This document shows, piece by piece, positions 34,371 to 46,062 of a stretch of 64,000 bases of DNA (its first letter is position 1; each line of letters starts with the position of its first letter). The notes beneath the pieces are model-generated. The model was given only the letters and a program-made list of their open reading frames with translations. It was not told where the DNA came from and searched no databases. Position numbers and translations under genes: made by a program. The DNA is taken from the NCBI RefSeq assembly GCF_963678635.1, contig NC_087067.1:53622233-53686232 (forward strand), in the 5' to 3' direction. Source of the DNA: Symsagittifera roscoffensis. Lineage: Eukaryota > Xenacoelomorpha > Acoela > Convolutidae.

Positions 34371-37300
34371 TTAAATGCGTGGCTCTTTGCTGTCAGCTGC
34401 TACTTCTATCAGCTCTGGCTCTGAAATCTTGAGGGATCTCTCCTGACTCGCAGCTGGACTCATCGGAGTGCCAGGGGAGCTGTCGGGCATCACGAACACG
34501 TCACTCGGCTCCACCTACCAACAGTTTGTTTACTCATCTGTAGAAGTCACCCGTGTAGAAAAACTTCATAAGTTGGATGCAGTTGGAAGCCAGTTGCTTT
34601 CTCTTGATAGTTTTTTTTTTTGAAAATTGCGTTTCCCCAATAAAATTAACTGTAAAAAACATCACAAAAGCCAGATAAAGTAAAAAGAGGATTTTTGTCT
34701 CAAAGCCTTCAAAAGTTGTATAAACAACTGTTACGTTGTATACTTGAACAAATTTTGGCACATTTTACCCACAATTTTGTAAAAAAAAAAGATAGAATAA
34801 AATCAAAGCTCAACAAAGTGGTGGGGAGGTTCACGATAACCAGCAGTACCTGTACATTGACACTTCTGTCTGGATCAGGTGTCCTTGGGGGGTTGTCTGC
34901 CTGGGCCACAATGGATGAGTCAGCTGCTGCAGGTGGTTGGGGGGAGTGGGAGGGGGAGGGGGAGGGGTTGACTGCCCACTTCTTGTTGATCGTGTCCAGT
35001 CTCTGTTCGTTGCCCCCACCTCCAGCTGATTTGCCCCCTCCTGTCTTAGTGGTCCACTTGGTAGTCGCATCTCCTAACACACACGTAGAGATAAACATAC
35101 ACAAAGAGCACTGTGACCTCATTTCCTTCACCGTCTCTAGTTCTTACATTCTGAACAGTTTACCTCACCACTTGTGCTCAACTATCTTCTGCCAACACCT
35201 TTCTGCAAGAAACCGTGTCTTGAAAATGACATTTTGCTCTAAGGTGCGAAGATGATTGACCTTTTTCTTCGGTTACATTTTCAAATTCTGGGATACACAA
35301 CCAAAGCAAACATGCATGAAAAATTGAATCGTCCAATGGGTTTATTTTGACATGAAAAAAAAAACAGTTGTGTCCATGTTTCTTATAAACTTAATCGTGT
35401 TTAAAAAGTATTCAATGTCTGGATGCATAAATTTTCAGTTTGATTTATCAAAGGTGTCATTTGATTTATTTGTTGTTCATTTATGGTTCTATGTGTTTTT
35501 TTTTGCAAATGTAAGTTGTCAGATGCATTTTTACTAAAAAAAAACAGCTACTTTTGTGACGATTTTAGCAAAGTGTGCGCATTATTACAAAGTAATTCGT
35601 GCGATTATTGTTGCGGTGGCATCATTTAATTTTTTAATCAATGTAAGCCAATTCAGTCTTGTTATATCGCATCAAAATCTGATTAAATTCACTGATGGTC
35701 GCCTGATCAAGGTACAATTAGTTAGACTTATATATTCCAGATTTCTTTCACCTGACTAGTATCCCCGCCCCCTAAGATGACAGAGGTGATCAAGCGACAG
35801 AAGGACAGGACCATGCCCCCTCCCGGCGGAAGGGGAAGGGGCAGGGGAGGCCCCCCTCAGGCTGGAAAGGGGAGGGGGTCGGATGTTGGTGGAATGAGGA
35901 GGGCCACTGAAGCTACTGACAAAACAGCCAACGACTTCAGGTCACCAGAGTCAAAGGTAGGACAGCGTGTGAAAGTAAAATGAGGAAGAATATTTTCCCC
36001 GTTTCTGTTTTTTTTTCACTCGAGAGTTCTATCTGGTAGAAAAACTGAACATATCGAGCAAAACGCCGTTGAAAACTGGCTTTCTACAAAAATATTTCAT
36101 GATAGGTGTAAATAAAAACAACCCAATTTGAGAAAACGTTTTAAATCATTTCGTATTTTTTATTCTGCTGGGAAATCATAAAAATAACATCCAATTTTCA
36201 AAACCAACACTTATGTAAGTGTCTTCACTTATTGCATTGGACACTTAAGCAACTGCTTTATTTGTCGAATTTTATTGAGAGTTTTCTTGCATTCTTGCTG
36301 CTTCAGTTAAGAGCGAGTGACTGTGAGTATGTGTTGTTGTTGTTTATGTCCAGGTGTTGCAGGGAGTGAGTGTGATTAGCCATGATGGGGATGTGCTCAC
36401 TCTGGCATTCGACGACGCCTGTGCCTCCGAGCTGGTCGGCTGTCTCAACAACGACATCAAAGAAGTGGTCCGTCAGTTCCAGGAGAAGAACCGGTTCTCG
36501 CCCGAGTTCATCCCCGAGATGGCAGAGATCATCGCCACGTGTGTGCGGGACCTGGTGAAGAATGCAGTCGCCTCCCAGATCCAGCTGGGGTTCCAGAAGA
36601 GTGGATCCAAACACAGGGAGACCATTCGAAAGACCTTCAAGTCCGCATTCTTCCAGAGTGTCCAGGTCCCTCACTTTACCAGTTAACATATTCGACCAAA
36701 TTCTATCAAAGTAGTTGGTTTGTGCTTAATTGCCCAACAGTTTATGAGTCTATCCTACAGTAGTGAAAGGCGATTTATCTCACAACTAATTCATGAAAAG
36801 CCACATCTTAATGGTCTCTATTTAAAAGCATGATTTGCTGCTGTCTCGCGTCGGCCTCATTTAGACGGTTGTTGATAAACTCATGTTGGAAAGGTTCACA
36901 ACGGTTCTCGAAGGCATCGACCGATTGCGATTCGTAGAAGAACTTTCTCCTCATTTGGTGTTCTTTATTACCTCTGTTCAGGTTCTGTTCGACGAGGAGA
37001 CAGAGGCGATCATCTCCCGGAAGGTGAAGGACCAGCTGAAGGGCTACAGACCCCAATCCTCCCCCCACCACCTGCTGAAGGATGTGAAGGAGCTGACTAA
37101 GAAGGTGGAGATGAGCAAGACATTCAACGGACAGAACAGACCACAGTCGGCAGAAATGTAAAGTAGCTAATGAAATAAAGGTGAAATAGGAGAAGAACAA
37201 GCAGCTGTCCGGCACAACTGGAATAGCCCACCTCAAAGTCATCAACTTTCTCAAGAGTTGAAGTTGCCAAATAACTATTTTCATAAGAACCAATTTTAAT

Positions 37301-40300
37301 ATTGTTTATTTTTCTTTGTTTGTTAATATTAATTATTTAGTTTTGACGCCATTATACCCTGATGACCAATTAAATTTATAAATTTGTTTGCAACAGCAAG
37401 AGTCTTGCAATCGGACTCTTGTATTTTCTTACAATCACCGTAAGAAATCATGTGCTTTCTTCCCGGGATAAAACTCATCAAGGGTGTAGAGTGAAACTTG
37501 ATAAGTGCTTCTTGCGATACTTGTATTTCCAAGCTAGAAACTTTTAAGCAATCATTGTATGAAATTGTGCGTTTTTTCTTTCGACGATTCATGCAAATTG
37601 GAAAGGACCCATGCATGAGGGGTTCAGGTCTTCACGCAGAACCGCTGTTGAGCCCTTGGTAAAGATCTATATGCATTTTTGGCTATTTTTCTGGGGTTGG
37701 GGGGGGGGGTAGTGTTACTTCACCATCAAATAACGAGCACGGATCATGGTGGGTTTGGAGCATCCGACCTTTCGATTGAGAGGTGGAGACGTAACCACTT
37801 CACCGCCGCTTAGTTTACGATCTAGTTTGGCTCGGAAGAATACCAAAAAGCATGAGTCATCGGGTGGTATCTCCTGCTGGCATCTTTTTGTCTGATAATT
37901 TGCTTTATGGCTTAATAAGTTTGGTATGTTCTTTCGAATTGCAAAATAGCTTTATGGTCCAATTTTTGAGGCTTTTTTGAAACTTCTAACATTTGCTAAA
38001 AACAACTAACTGGAAACAACTAGGGTAGGAAAAATCCTTCAAAAATTAGGAATAAGTGATTTCAAAAACTATGAACTGTTGAGTTGTAAGAAATTATGGC
38101 ATAGGGTCAGTTCTTCGTAAATCGTCTAGATAAATCTCATGAAAACCCAAATTAAAGTGTCATATTAAAGTTGGTCAATTTTTATTCGGATTCAAAAAAA
38201 ATTCTAGAAGTTGCTTCAGCGTGAGGAAAAGATTGGTCAGTTTCTGACAAACTATATCTACTATAAATTTGTGCTAATTTCTTGTCTACGTTACATAATA
38301 GAAGGAATTAAGCATAACTGCTTACGCAAGTTCCGCGTATCTCCAATGGGTGGTGGGTAGTTGATTTTATCTGTTGCAGCGCAAATGTAAGCGAGAGTAC
38401 AAATGCATATAAACGCAAATGTAAGCGAGAGTATAAATGCATATAAAATTGAACCAAAATCTGAATGCATATAGGGACAGTAGCCAAGCGTATACAGGGT
38501 GCGTCCCGGCGGTTTCGGCGCCGGTTGGAATCCCGACTAGGTCATTTCCTTTCTAGAACTCAAATATGCCCCGAACTTGATGGGACGCTCCGTAACCAGG
38601 TTCGATCCCCCCAAAACCTATTTTAACCGTCTTTTCGCTCTAATTTGGTTCAGCCTTGATTAAGGCTGGCCTTTAAAAAGAACAGTTTGTCTCAAAGACA
38701 AATACTGGCCATTTTTTGCAGCTTGCTTTGAGTTATGCAGTTTTTATGGCTGATGTGACCGATGATAAAGTTTGTAAAGAAATATCATTGTTACCGAGTT
38801 ACTTTGCCGATAAAATGCTCGAATTTAATTGTTTGAAATCCGATATTTCTATAATTCGTGGAGATTGACGCGCACATTATCGAAGTCACTAAATTCGAAT
38901 TACTTTTGTTCTCCCTAATAAGATCCTGAAGGAACTTTCTTGTTCCTTGGTTTTCTGTAAGGATGGGGATATAAAAAGGCTCAAATTTCTTTTTAATTTG
39001 TTAACAGATTTTGGTTATTTGTGGGAATTAAACTTAAAAATTCAGCACAATTTTATGTTCCTCTGGAATGACGAACAGGGTTTCAAAAGTGGAAGGAATA
39101 GCCGAAAGAATTGATTGTTCATTTTTCTTAGCTTAGATGCTGAGAGCCTATCTTCAAGATAAACAAAAAACATATTTTTTCTGACTAAATATTTTCTGAA
39201 GTCGAATTTATAATTTTTGAGAGAAAGCCTGAAGAAATTACAAATTGTTTTTTTTTTGGCTGACCCCAGAAGTTCGTGTTTGTTTGTAGAGTATTCTCTT
39301 CCGTGTCTATAAAAAATTCTGCGTGCGAATGCTCGTAATTTAGATTGTTTTTTGGGTAATTAAATCAACATGTAAAATTAATATCAAACTTGTCAATGTT
39401 AGGTTACTTTCTTAGGCAAGAAAATTAGACTAAAAAACCGAGACTTCACATGGTGGGCGCTACACTGGAACAGTTTCAAGTGGGAGAATGAAAAAAATTT
39501 ATTCTTGGCCTTAGAAGTTAACCTAACATGGACAAGTTTGATGATAATTTTACATGCTTCTTGACTTATTCACCCAAAAACATTCTCAATTACAAACTTT
39601 CCAAAGAAGCAGACAGATTCTTTTTATCTGTCAGGCATTTTCAAAAAAATTACAAGCATCGTTTTTTTTTGTTCATCTATTCTTCTTTGTTATCGTCAAT
39701 ATAATAGGTAGTGAATGGAGCATTTAAAAAACTGTTAATCGTTTGGCGAGTCTCCTACGCAGGAAAATTAGATAAAAATTAAGCGTTTTTGTGTTACTAC
39801 CTCCCACTTTGTTAAAATTGCATTTTTTACTAGTTTCGTTACGAGGTTTTAGTTGGCTGTTCGCAAATCTAAGTTGCTAGACAATACCTACAGGTCAGTT
39901 TTTTGTGATAAATCTGCGGCCACGTTATCAATTAATTTGTGAATAACGTGCATCTGATAATAATCATACAATACCAGTTCGTTCGTTGTTGTCAATTTTT
40001 TGAAAAATAATTAAAAATTGTCAAAAAAAGTCAAAACTTCAGCATAAAATGAAAAAAAAAATTGCCTTTTAGAGATTTGATCATAAAGAGTTTAATGTAA
40101 AACAAACCAGTCGTTTTTTTATGTCCCTTCCTTCTTTCTTGTCATAAATATTGGAAATGTGAAACAGCCTTTATCGCATTTTTCAAGTTTGTTAGGTGAA
40201 TTTTAGTTGCCATCTTTTTCAGTGAAGGGATATTTTTCTATGCGCAGCATGAGTGGGCTAAAAATGAATTATATAAAAAAACAGTTTTACGTTTTTACCA

Positions 40301-43300
40301 ATTCTATTTGGAAGTTTTGTAAAACAATCGAGAAAATTTGTCGCTTGACGAAAAAAGGATGAAAGTTTACTCCAATTGGGTAGATGGCTGACTAAAGATA
40401 ACCACAGGAGACCTTTTTTCTGCTGTTTTGATATCCAGTTCTGTTTGGATGTGTTTTTTCAGCATATTTCGTTTTTTCCTTCCGTGATGAAAAGAGGAGT
40501 TTCTTCACATATTCAGAGATTCCAATGCGTTTTTATCACAACTTTCTATAGATTTTTTTGTCGTTAATCACTCTATAGTTTCGTTCTTTGTTTTGGTTTT
40601 CTACAGAGAAGATGTGAGAGTCGGGTATCTGAGTTTCAGCTCAAGAAAAACTTCTTTCTTGATGAAGCTCTCTAGGCTAGCTGAACTCATTGGGATGTTC
40701 AGGCTCACCACTAGGTCCCAACTCAAGTAGTCAGTTAGTGTTTTCTGCAACTCAAGTCTATTGTGGCTGTATATTGTTCTGATACTACGAACTGAGTAAT
40801 CGTCGTCTTCAGTCCTTCCGTTCTTAATTCATGCATTTATCACATCATATCATAAGCAATCGACTCACTTGGTGTTTGCAGCAGGGCAAATGTACATTTT
40901 CCAGCATGAGGAGCGTCTTCTACATTATTTACAACTGTTTGTTTTTACAATTTACTAAGTTTTGCAAATGTCTTACAAATTAATTCTTTTGCTGGGCGTT
41001 TCCTTAAAAGCGTTTCAAAATTACATATAAGATTTGTTCCTTTAAAAAAGATTAGATTACTGCTTGATTGGACTACGAACAAAGGAAATTTTCAAATGAG
41101 ATCCGGAAGATGTCAGTTTGGAGATGACAGATAAGGGCTAGCCTCAGATGGCTATAAAAGCCTTTTTGCTATTGAGGGGGATTGAAATGAAGCTTCCTTT
41201 AGATTAATTGTATGAAGAGGAGTTCTCGCTGGAAGTAGCTGTTTCTCATGTTGGAAAGAATTTTTTTTAAATCCAAGCCGCTTCGTCGATTTCCCTGATG
41301 TTGCACAAACTCGCAAAATCTGTCAGAGCACCTCAAAATTTTTCAAAAGATTCCCGGTATTTTTTGTATTTCCTTGCTTTGGAGTTTATCATTTACCGCT
41401 CATATTTTAAAATTTACACAAAACCGTGTCCACGAAGTCTCAGAATGCTTTCCAAGAAATAGCTAAATAAAGAAACAAAATAAACAAACAGTTAAATAAG
41501 AGTCAATGAAGGCAAGTAAACAAGAATAATACCGACTTGTTATCTCAACTTTCCTATCTCAATAATAATAGACGCCCTTAAAAATTTTTGAATTTTTGGG
41601 CAATCCTTGACGGGCATTTTTATTTTTGGTTAAAGTTAAAACCAGTTTGCGAAAACTGGATCGATAAGTAAAGCTTTTATTTGGCAGGGGAATTTGAAAC
41701 TTAAATTCCCCTTTCGAAACTAGAAATCAATTCCGTTTTTCGTGACATTAAAAAACTTGCTGTTTGACAGTAGAGTTTTCCTTTCTTTGAACGAATCAAT
41801 AAGGCCCCACTTTCAGCTCAAAGCATGTTCTCAGCTCAAATGTTCAATGAGAACAAAATGGCCAAATTAGTCACATATTAAACCGGTTTTTATCTGTGTT
41901 CGGTTCAAAACAATTCGCAAGTGCGTGTTTTTTCGGGATGCCCTCAGGTTTTTCTGCATAATTAGAGGTCAGAGGACTGACAGAAGTAACTTGCTAGCCT
42001 CAATGCTTACCCGAAAAAATAGGACAACCTACTTATCCTATGTTTGTCAAGTCCCCTAGACAAACATAGGGCAAAAGATGAAAAAAAAAGTTTGTGATTT
42101 TCTAAAAAAAAACTTTACACGTCACTCATATATAAAACATTTCAAGTCGGAAAATTGATTACGAGCTATTTATACTTCAACCAACTGCTCGAATTTGCAA
42201 ATAGATATTGCTCAATTGATCCTAATGTTTCTTTTTTCTTTCGAATTATTCCCTTTATATCATTTGAATGGGAATAATTTGTGTACTTTGCGCATCAACT
42301 GGCTATCGCTTTTATTTTAGCTTAAAATTAATTGGTTTTGACTGTGTCTTTACCCAATAGGCTGTCGAGGTCGAACTGGGAGAGCAGCTCACACTCGTCA
42401 TCATCTGAAACACACAAACAAGTACTCAGTACTACCCGCATCCAGTTTCAAGCGTTAATAATCGATTATATTACGATTTTAGTACCAGTCTCACTAAAAT
42501 TGAGAAACAATCGATTTTATTCAATTAATAATCGATTATAATCACTCTTTTTTATATCAAAATATAATCAATTATAATCAATTATAATCGATTATAATCG
42601 ATTTTTATTCGTCTTTTTCTCGATAAAATTATAATCGATTGTAATTGATTTTAATACATTATTTTTATTCAAATTTCTATTTCATTAGTTTTGCACAAAA
42701 ATCTACTATAATCGATTATAATTGATTATAATCCTTTTTGTTTGTCCATTTTTGTCTTCGAAGTTGCATCTAAATTGCTTATATTTTATGCTTTTTGTGG
42801 ACATTGATTTCTATGAAAAAAGAGAAAAATATTTTAAAAGTTTTCCAATTGGTTCAAAATTATAAGTTTTTTTTTTCCATTTCTTCCCCATTAGGGTTGT
42901 TTTGTCATGCATATTTTAAGCTTTTTTAAATACCAAAACATCAGCAAATTGATTCAGTCTCATGATTGATTCGGAAAATTTATTTTTCGTATACCGCGAG
43001 AACCTTTCCCTTCATATGAAAGGATCTCTATGAAACTTTTGTTTCATGGTAAAACTTTCTTCAGATGAACCAAAGTGTTCAAGAGATCTCTCTTTTAGAG
43101 ATTTTCTTACTGACACAAAACTAATAAACCATAAAATATAATTCGAATATTGCAAAATTTCGGCAAAATGAGAGATTATAATCGATAATAATTGATTTTA
43201 AGGGTTTTTAGTAAGAAATGTAATCAATTATAATCGATTATAAGAGATTATAATCTCTTGGAAAATATCACGATTATAATCAATTATAAATCCCTTAAGG

Positions 43301-43969
43301 ACCTAATTTTGGTAATTATGATCGATTATAATTGTCAAAAAATCATCATAATAATCCGTTATAATCGATTATTCACGCCTAAACTTGGATGAGGGTATAG
43401 GCGCCTTAAAAAACTGTGGTATTATGACAAAACGAAGCATAACGATGTAAAGTATAACTAATTCAATGCGTAGGTATATATATGTACCGAATATGATCTT
43501 GAGTTTGTCCAGATACTCCTCTCTGCTGGATGACCTGTAGATCCCATTCTTCATCACATCCTCCCCGAACATCGCACGCAGACTGCAAAACACAAACACT
43601 AACATAGAGCACTCTTTGATAATTATGCTCTCGGTCTCACGTTTACGCATCTTAGTAGGAGAGAATTTTACTCAGAGGTGTTTGAACATTTGAAGCAATC
43701 ACTAAGTAGGGCCCAATTGCTGTTAAAAGAGATCTCTAGGAACTTAATTGACCGTTTAAGAAGTGTTGACAAAATGTTCGAAAAATGAAACAAAAAATTT
43801 TGTGTATACCTGCCCGGCTGCTTCTTCTTGGCCACCTCTGGGTCCTTGTCGCCACACAGTGCCTTCATGCTCTCGATCGCATCCTGCTTAGTGAGTACTA
43901 TGAACACTGTCTCCATCTTAGTCATGAAAGACACCAGCTCCTGAATCACACCCACATTAACAGGGCAGC
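34371..43969 (-). CDS. NDK-domain protein of the axonemal NME8/NME9 (thioredoxin-NDK) type, 3' part
   Basis: Minus-strand exons: 43969-43810, 43582-43488, 42404-42354, 35073-34850, 34514-34371 (stop TAA); phases match at every junction (2, 1, 1, 0). Exons 1-2 encode part of a nucleoside-diphosphate-kinase fold (FIVLTKQDAIESMKAL, SLRAMFGEDVMKNGIYRSSS). The position of the catalytic His in the N-x-x-H-G-S motif is Tyr here, so this domain is probably inactive, as is common in NME8/NME9 proteins, which serve as outer-dynein-arm or axoneme components. The acidic exon 42404-42354 and a P/S-rich tail follow. The exon at 42404 could instead read through to a stop about 30 bases on, giving a shorter isoform. 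Upstream exons lie to the right, beyond the duplication and retroelement. A different NME family member is possible. Confidence 0.65.
35777..37161 (+). CDS. unrecognised three-exon protein nested in an intron of the NDK-domain gene
   Basis: Exons 35777-35956, 36354-36665, 36982-37161 (TAA), all phase 0, canonical GT-AG; 223 residues. The N-terminus has an RGG-like stretch (GGRGRGRGGPP). The middle and C-terminal parts are charged and predicted helical (for example DIKEVVRQFQEKN, DLVKNAVASQIQLGFQ). I do not recognise the family. Exon-intron GC contrast and three in-phase junctions argue that it is real. AAG just before the ATG could be an acceptor, so a 5' exon may exist. Transcription opposes the host gene. 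Confidence 0.72.
37174..37179 (+). terminator. polyadenylation signal of the nested gene
   Basis: AATAAA 13 bases after the stop codon of the 35777-37161 gene. It is very close, so the real signal may be further down. Confidence 0.5.
37735..37820 (-). repeat. tRNA-like SINE fragment
   Basis: The minus strand reads GGCGGTGAAGTGGTTACGTC (A-box-like) with a CGAAAGGTCGGATGC segment about 35 bases on, where a B box would lie. No intact cloverleaf was found. A G11 run lies just upstream at about 37697-37709. Confidence 0.4.
37825..42350 (-). other. long intron of the NDK-domain gene, no further gene seen
   Basis: AT-rich with many stops. A tRNA-like/SINE piece lies at about 38470-38640 (TAGCCAAGCG, then GGTTGGAATCC near 38523 and GGTTCGATCC near 38600), with a 35-bp tandem pair just before it (CGCAAATGTAAGCGAGAGTA, twice at 38382-38430). 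No other feature is supported. Confidence 0.5.
42455..43380 (+). repeat. two clusters of TAATCGATTA palindromes
   Basis: Blocks at about 42460-42735 and 43165-43375 are built from an 11-base theme (ATTATAATCGA), giving many copies of TAATCGATTA and near matches on both strands. About 430 bases of ordinary AT-rich sequence separates them. Both lie in an intron of the NDK-domain gene. Confidence 0.75.
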
Positions 43970-44497
43970 CTATTTTCTCTATGTTTTGTAAGAGTCATAA
44001 AACTGTTGGTTTCTACAAATTGAAGAGGAGCCCTCAAAGAATGTCAATCATGTCAATGATAAAGTCGGTTTCTATTACCCACATTCCAGACTGAGTTATT
44101 TAATTGCAACTCGAAACCATTTTTTGGCAGTCCAGAAGTTTCGCACGGTACCATTATTGCAGCCATTAACTAAAACCCTAACTTACCAATCCAAATTCAG
44201 TTAATTAACACTTTCATTTACAATAAAAAAAATTTTACAGGACAAAGAACAATGAGTCAAGTGGCAACTAAGAAAGCCAACGAAAGATAGCAGATGAACA
44301 ATATCAAACAATTGTGTTGAAACGGAAAATATGCCGAAGAATCTATGAAACATGAAGTTATTATGAGCCAACAAATCAAATGATTCAAATGAGTTTGCAA
44401 AAGAGGTCTAAACCCAAACTCTAAAACTAAAATTACCCCCAACATAAATTAAAACCAAAAAAATCTCAAAAAATGTCATCTCACGTTAAGTTAAAAA
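43881..44497 (+). repeat. 617-bp duplication, copy A (uninterrupted)
   Basis: Contains the 5' 89 bases of the NDK-domain exon 43969-43810, its acceptor and ~530 bases of upstream intron. Copy B is 45235-45653 plus 61905-62103. By eye the two differ at roughly nine positions. Copy A has the empty target site GAAC at about 44297-44300. Confidence 0.9.
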
Positions 44498-45240
44498 AAG
44501 TGGCATGTGGACAGATAGTACCACTGTTCTTCAGTGGCTTAACTCCTGTAATAAATTACCCGTTTTTGTTGGTAATCGCATTGGTGAGACTCTGGAGTCT
44601 ACCACCACTGATCAGTGGCATCACATACTAAGCGGTGATAACCCAACCGATACCGGTACACGAGGGATTTCTTCGGAAGCCCTCAAGGAAAGCAGCTGGG
44701 TTAATGGCCCTAGTATACTGAGGACGACTGATTGGCCGTACAAGCCCGATACAAGGGTTATTGATAAAATAAGACTCAAAGGACCTTCATGTGATATCGA
44801 CATTTGTCTGGAAGATTCGTCAAATTTTGTCGTCGATGTTTTGACAGAGAAAAATCTTCCATTCAAAAAATAGGAGAGATTCAATTCAATTGTAAATTAC
44901 AAATGCACAGTAGCATTTTTGCTAAGATGGCTGCCATCCCATAAATATTTCCGGTCGAGTATATTAGAAATTACAGACCCGTGTGAAATGGATATTGCTG
45001 AACAGAAGCTCATTCACTTGTCCCAGGGTAAAACATTCCCTAGTGAGCTAAAACTACTAAGATCCGGTAAAGTTATCACGAAGAATAGTCGGATCGCCAA
45101 GTATTTGCCGTTCATTGGACCAGCTGGCATCCTTCGCTCGACTGGGCGCATCAGCCGCTTGGTTAATTCCGATTTCGATAGCAAGCATCCGATTATACTC
45201 GATGCACGTCACGCAGTTGTTCGGTTATTGGTTAATCCTG
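44490..45240 (+). pseudogene. BEL/Pao retrotransposon fragment (RNase H end and pre-integrase region)
   Basis: Two frames, 44505-44873 and 44919-45245, separated by a frameshift. The first has MWTDSTTVLQWL (RNase H last Asp region), then SGDNPTDTGTRGIS; the second has MLRWLPSHKYFRS and further on HPIILDARHAVVRLL, the conserved block before the BEL/Pao integrase zinc finger. Both ends are cut abruptly; no LTR is seen. It lies exactly between duplication copies A and B. Confidence 0.85.
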
Positions 45241-45653
45241 CTTAATGAGTACTATGAACACTGTCTCCATCTTAGTCATGAAAGACACCAGCTCCTGAAT
45301 CACACCCACATTAACAGGGCAGCCTATTTTCTCTATGTTTTGTAAGTGTCATAAAACTGTTGGTTTCTACAAATTGAAGAGGAGCCCTCAAAGAATGTCA
45401 ATCATGTCAATGATAAAGTCGGTTTCTATTACCCACATTCCAGACTGAGTTATTTAATTGCAACTCGAAACCACTTTTTGGCAGTCTAGAAGTTTCGCAC
45501 GGTACCAATATTGCAGCCATTAACTAAAACCCTAACTTACCAATCCAAATTCAGTTAATTAACACTTTCATTTACAATAAAATTTTTTTTACAGGACAAA
45601 GAACAATGAGTCAAGTGGCAACTAAGAAAGCCAACGAAAGTTAGCAGATGAAC
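45235..45653 (+). repeat. 617-bp duplication, copy B left part, with a partial exon
   Basis: Matches copy A from 43881 up to the GAAC target site at 45650-45653. It includes 89 bases of the NDK-domain exon (45323-45235, minus strand) with its acceptor but no donor, then runs into BEL/Pao sequence. One codon in the partial exon differs from copy A (Thr to Ile). Confidence 0.88.
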
Positions 45654-46062
45654 TGAGTTAGATCCTAATGGTTAACTCATAGAGTAATTTCGGATAGGGT
45701 ACACCGTCTGCTCGTCACGCTATCTTATTTTCGGCCGGATAGATTCGTGCAACTTCTTAGTCTAATACCGATCCTAATCTTACTCTTATATCTACTAGTC
45801 TCAGGGTGCTTAACTAGTCTCTGCTAGGCTCAAAAGATCTAGAGTATACTGGCTTATTGCGGCGGCTGAAGTTCTCTTGGAGAGGCAACAAATTTCTAAG
45901 TTAAATTCAAATCTCTCTGGTGCCAAAATTACAAGTAATTTCAGTACTTACAAATAAGTGGGTTGTTAGTTGGATGGATTATGATTGGTTAATATTAAAT
46001 ATTTTACAGTAGTAAAATATCTAATTTATCCAATAACAAAATGTAGTTTAGATCAGGTTCCA
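45654..46062 (-). repeat. 3' LTR (left in the window)
   Basis: 409 bp, the same length as the LTR at 61492-61900, with about 17 differences by eye (~4%). No clear polypurine tract abuts it: an AGAGAAAAAAGATAG stretch (minus strand) lies about 35 bases away. Confidence 0.93.

Noticed and set aside
34695..35255. 186-aa + strand ORF
   Set aside because: Antisense of the NDK-domain gene exon 35073-34850, whose splice phases fit; the + frame has no motif.
36303..37293. Minus-strand ORFs over the nested gene
   Set aside because: Shadows of the three in-phase + strand exons of the 35777-37161 gene.
42322..42404. The NDK-domain gene ending at 42322 by read-through
   Set aside because: A stop does occur there, but the GTAAAG donor at 42353 joins in exact phase to exons at 35073 and 34514 with a poly(A) signal; kept as a possible isoform.
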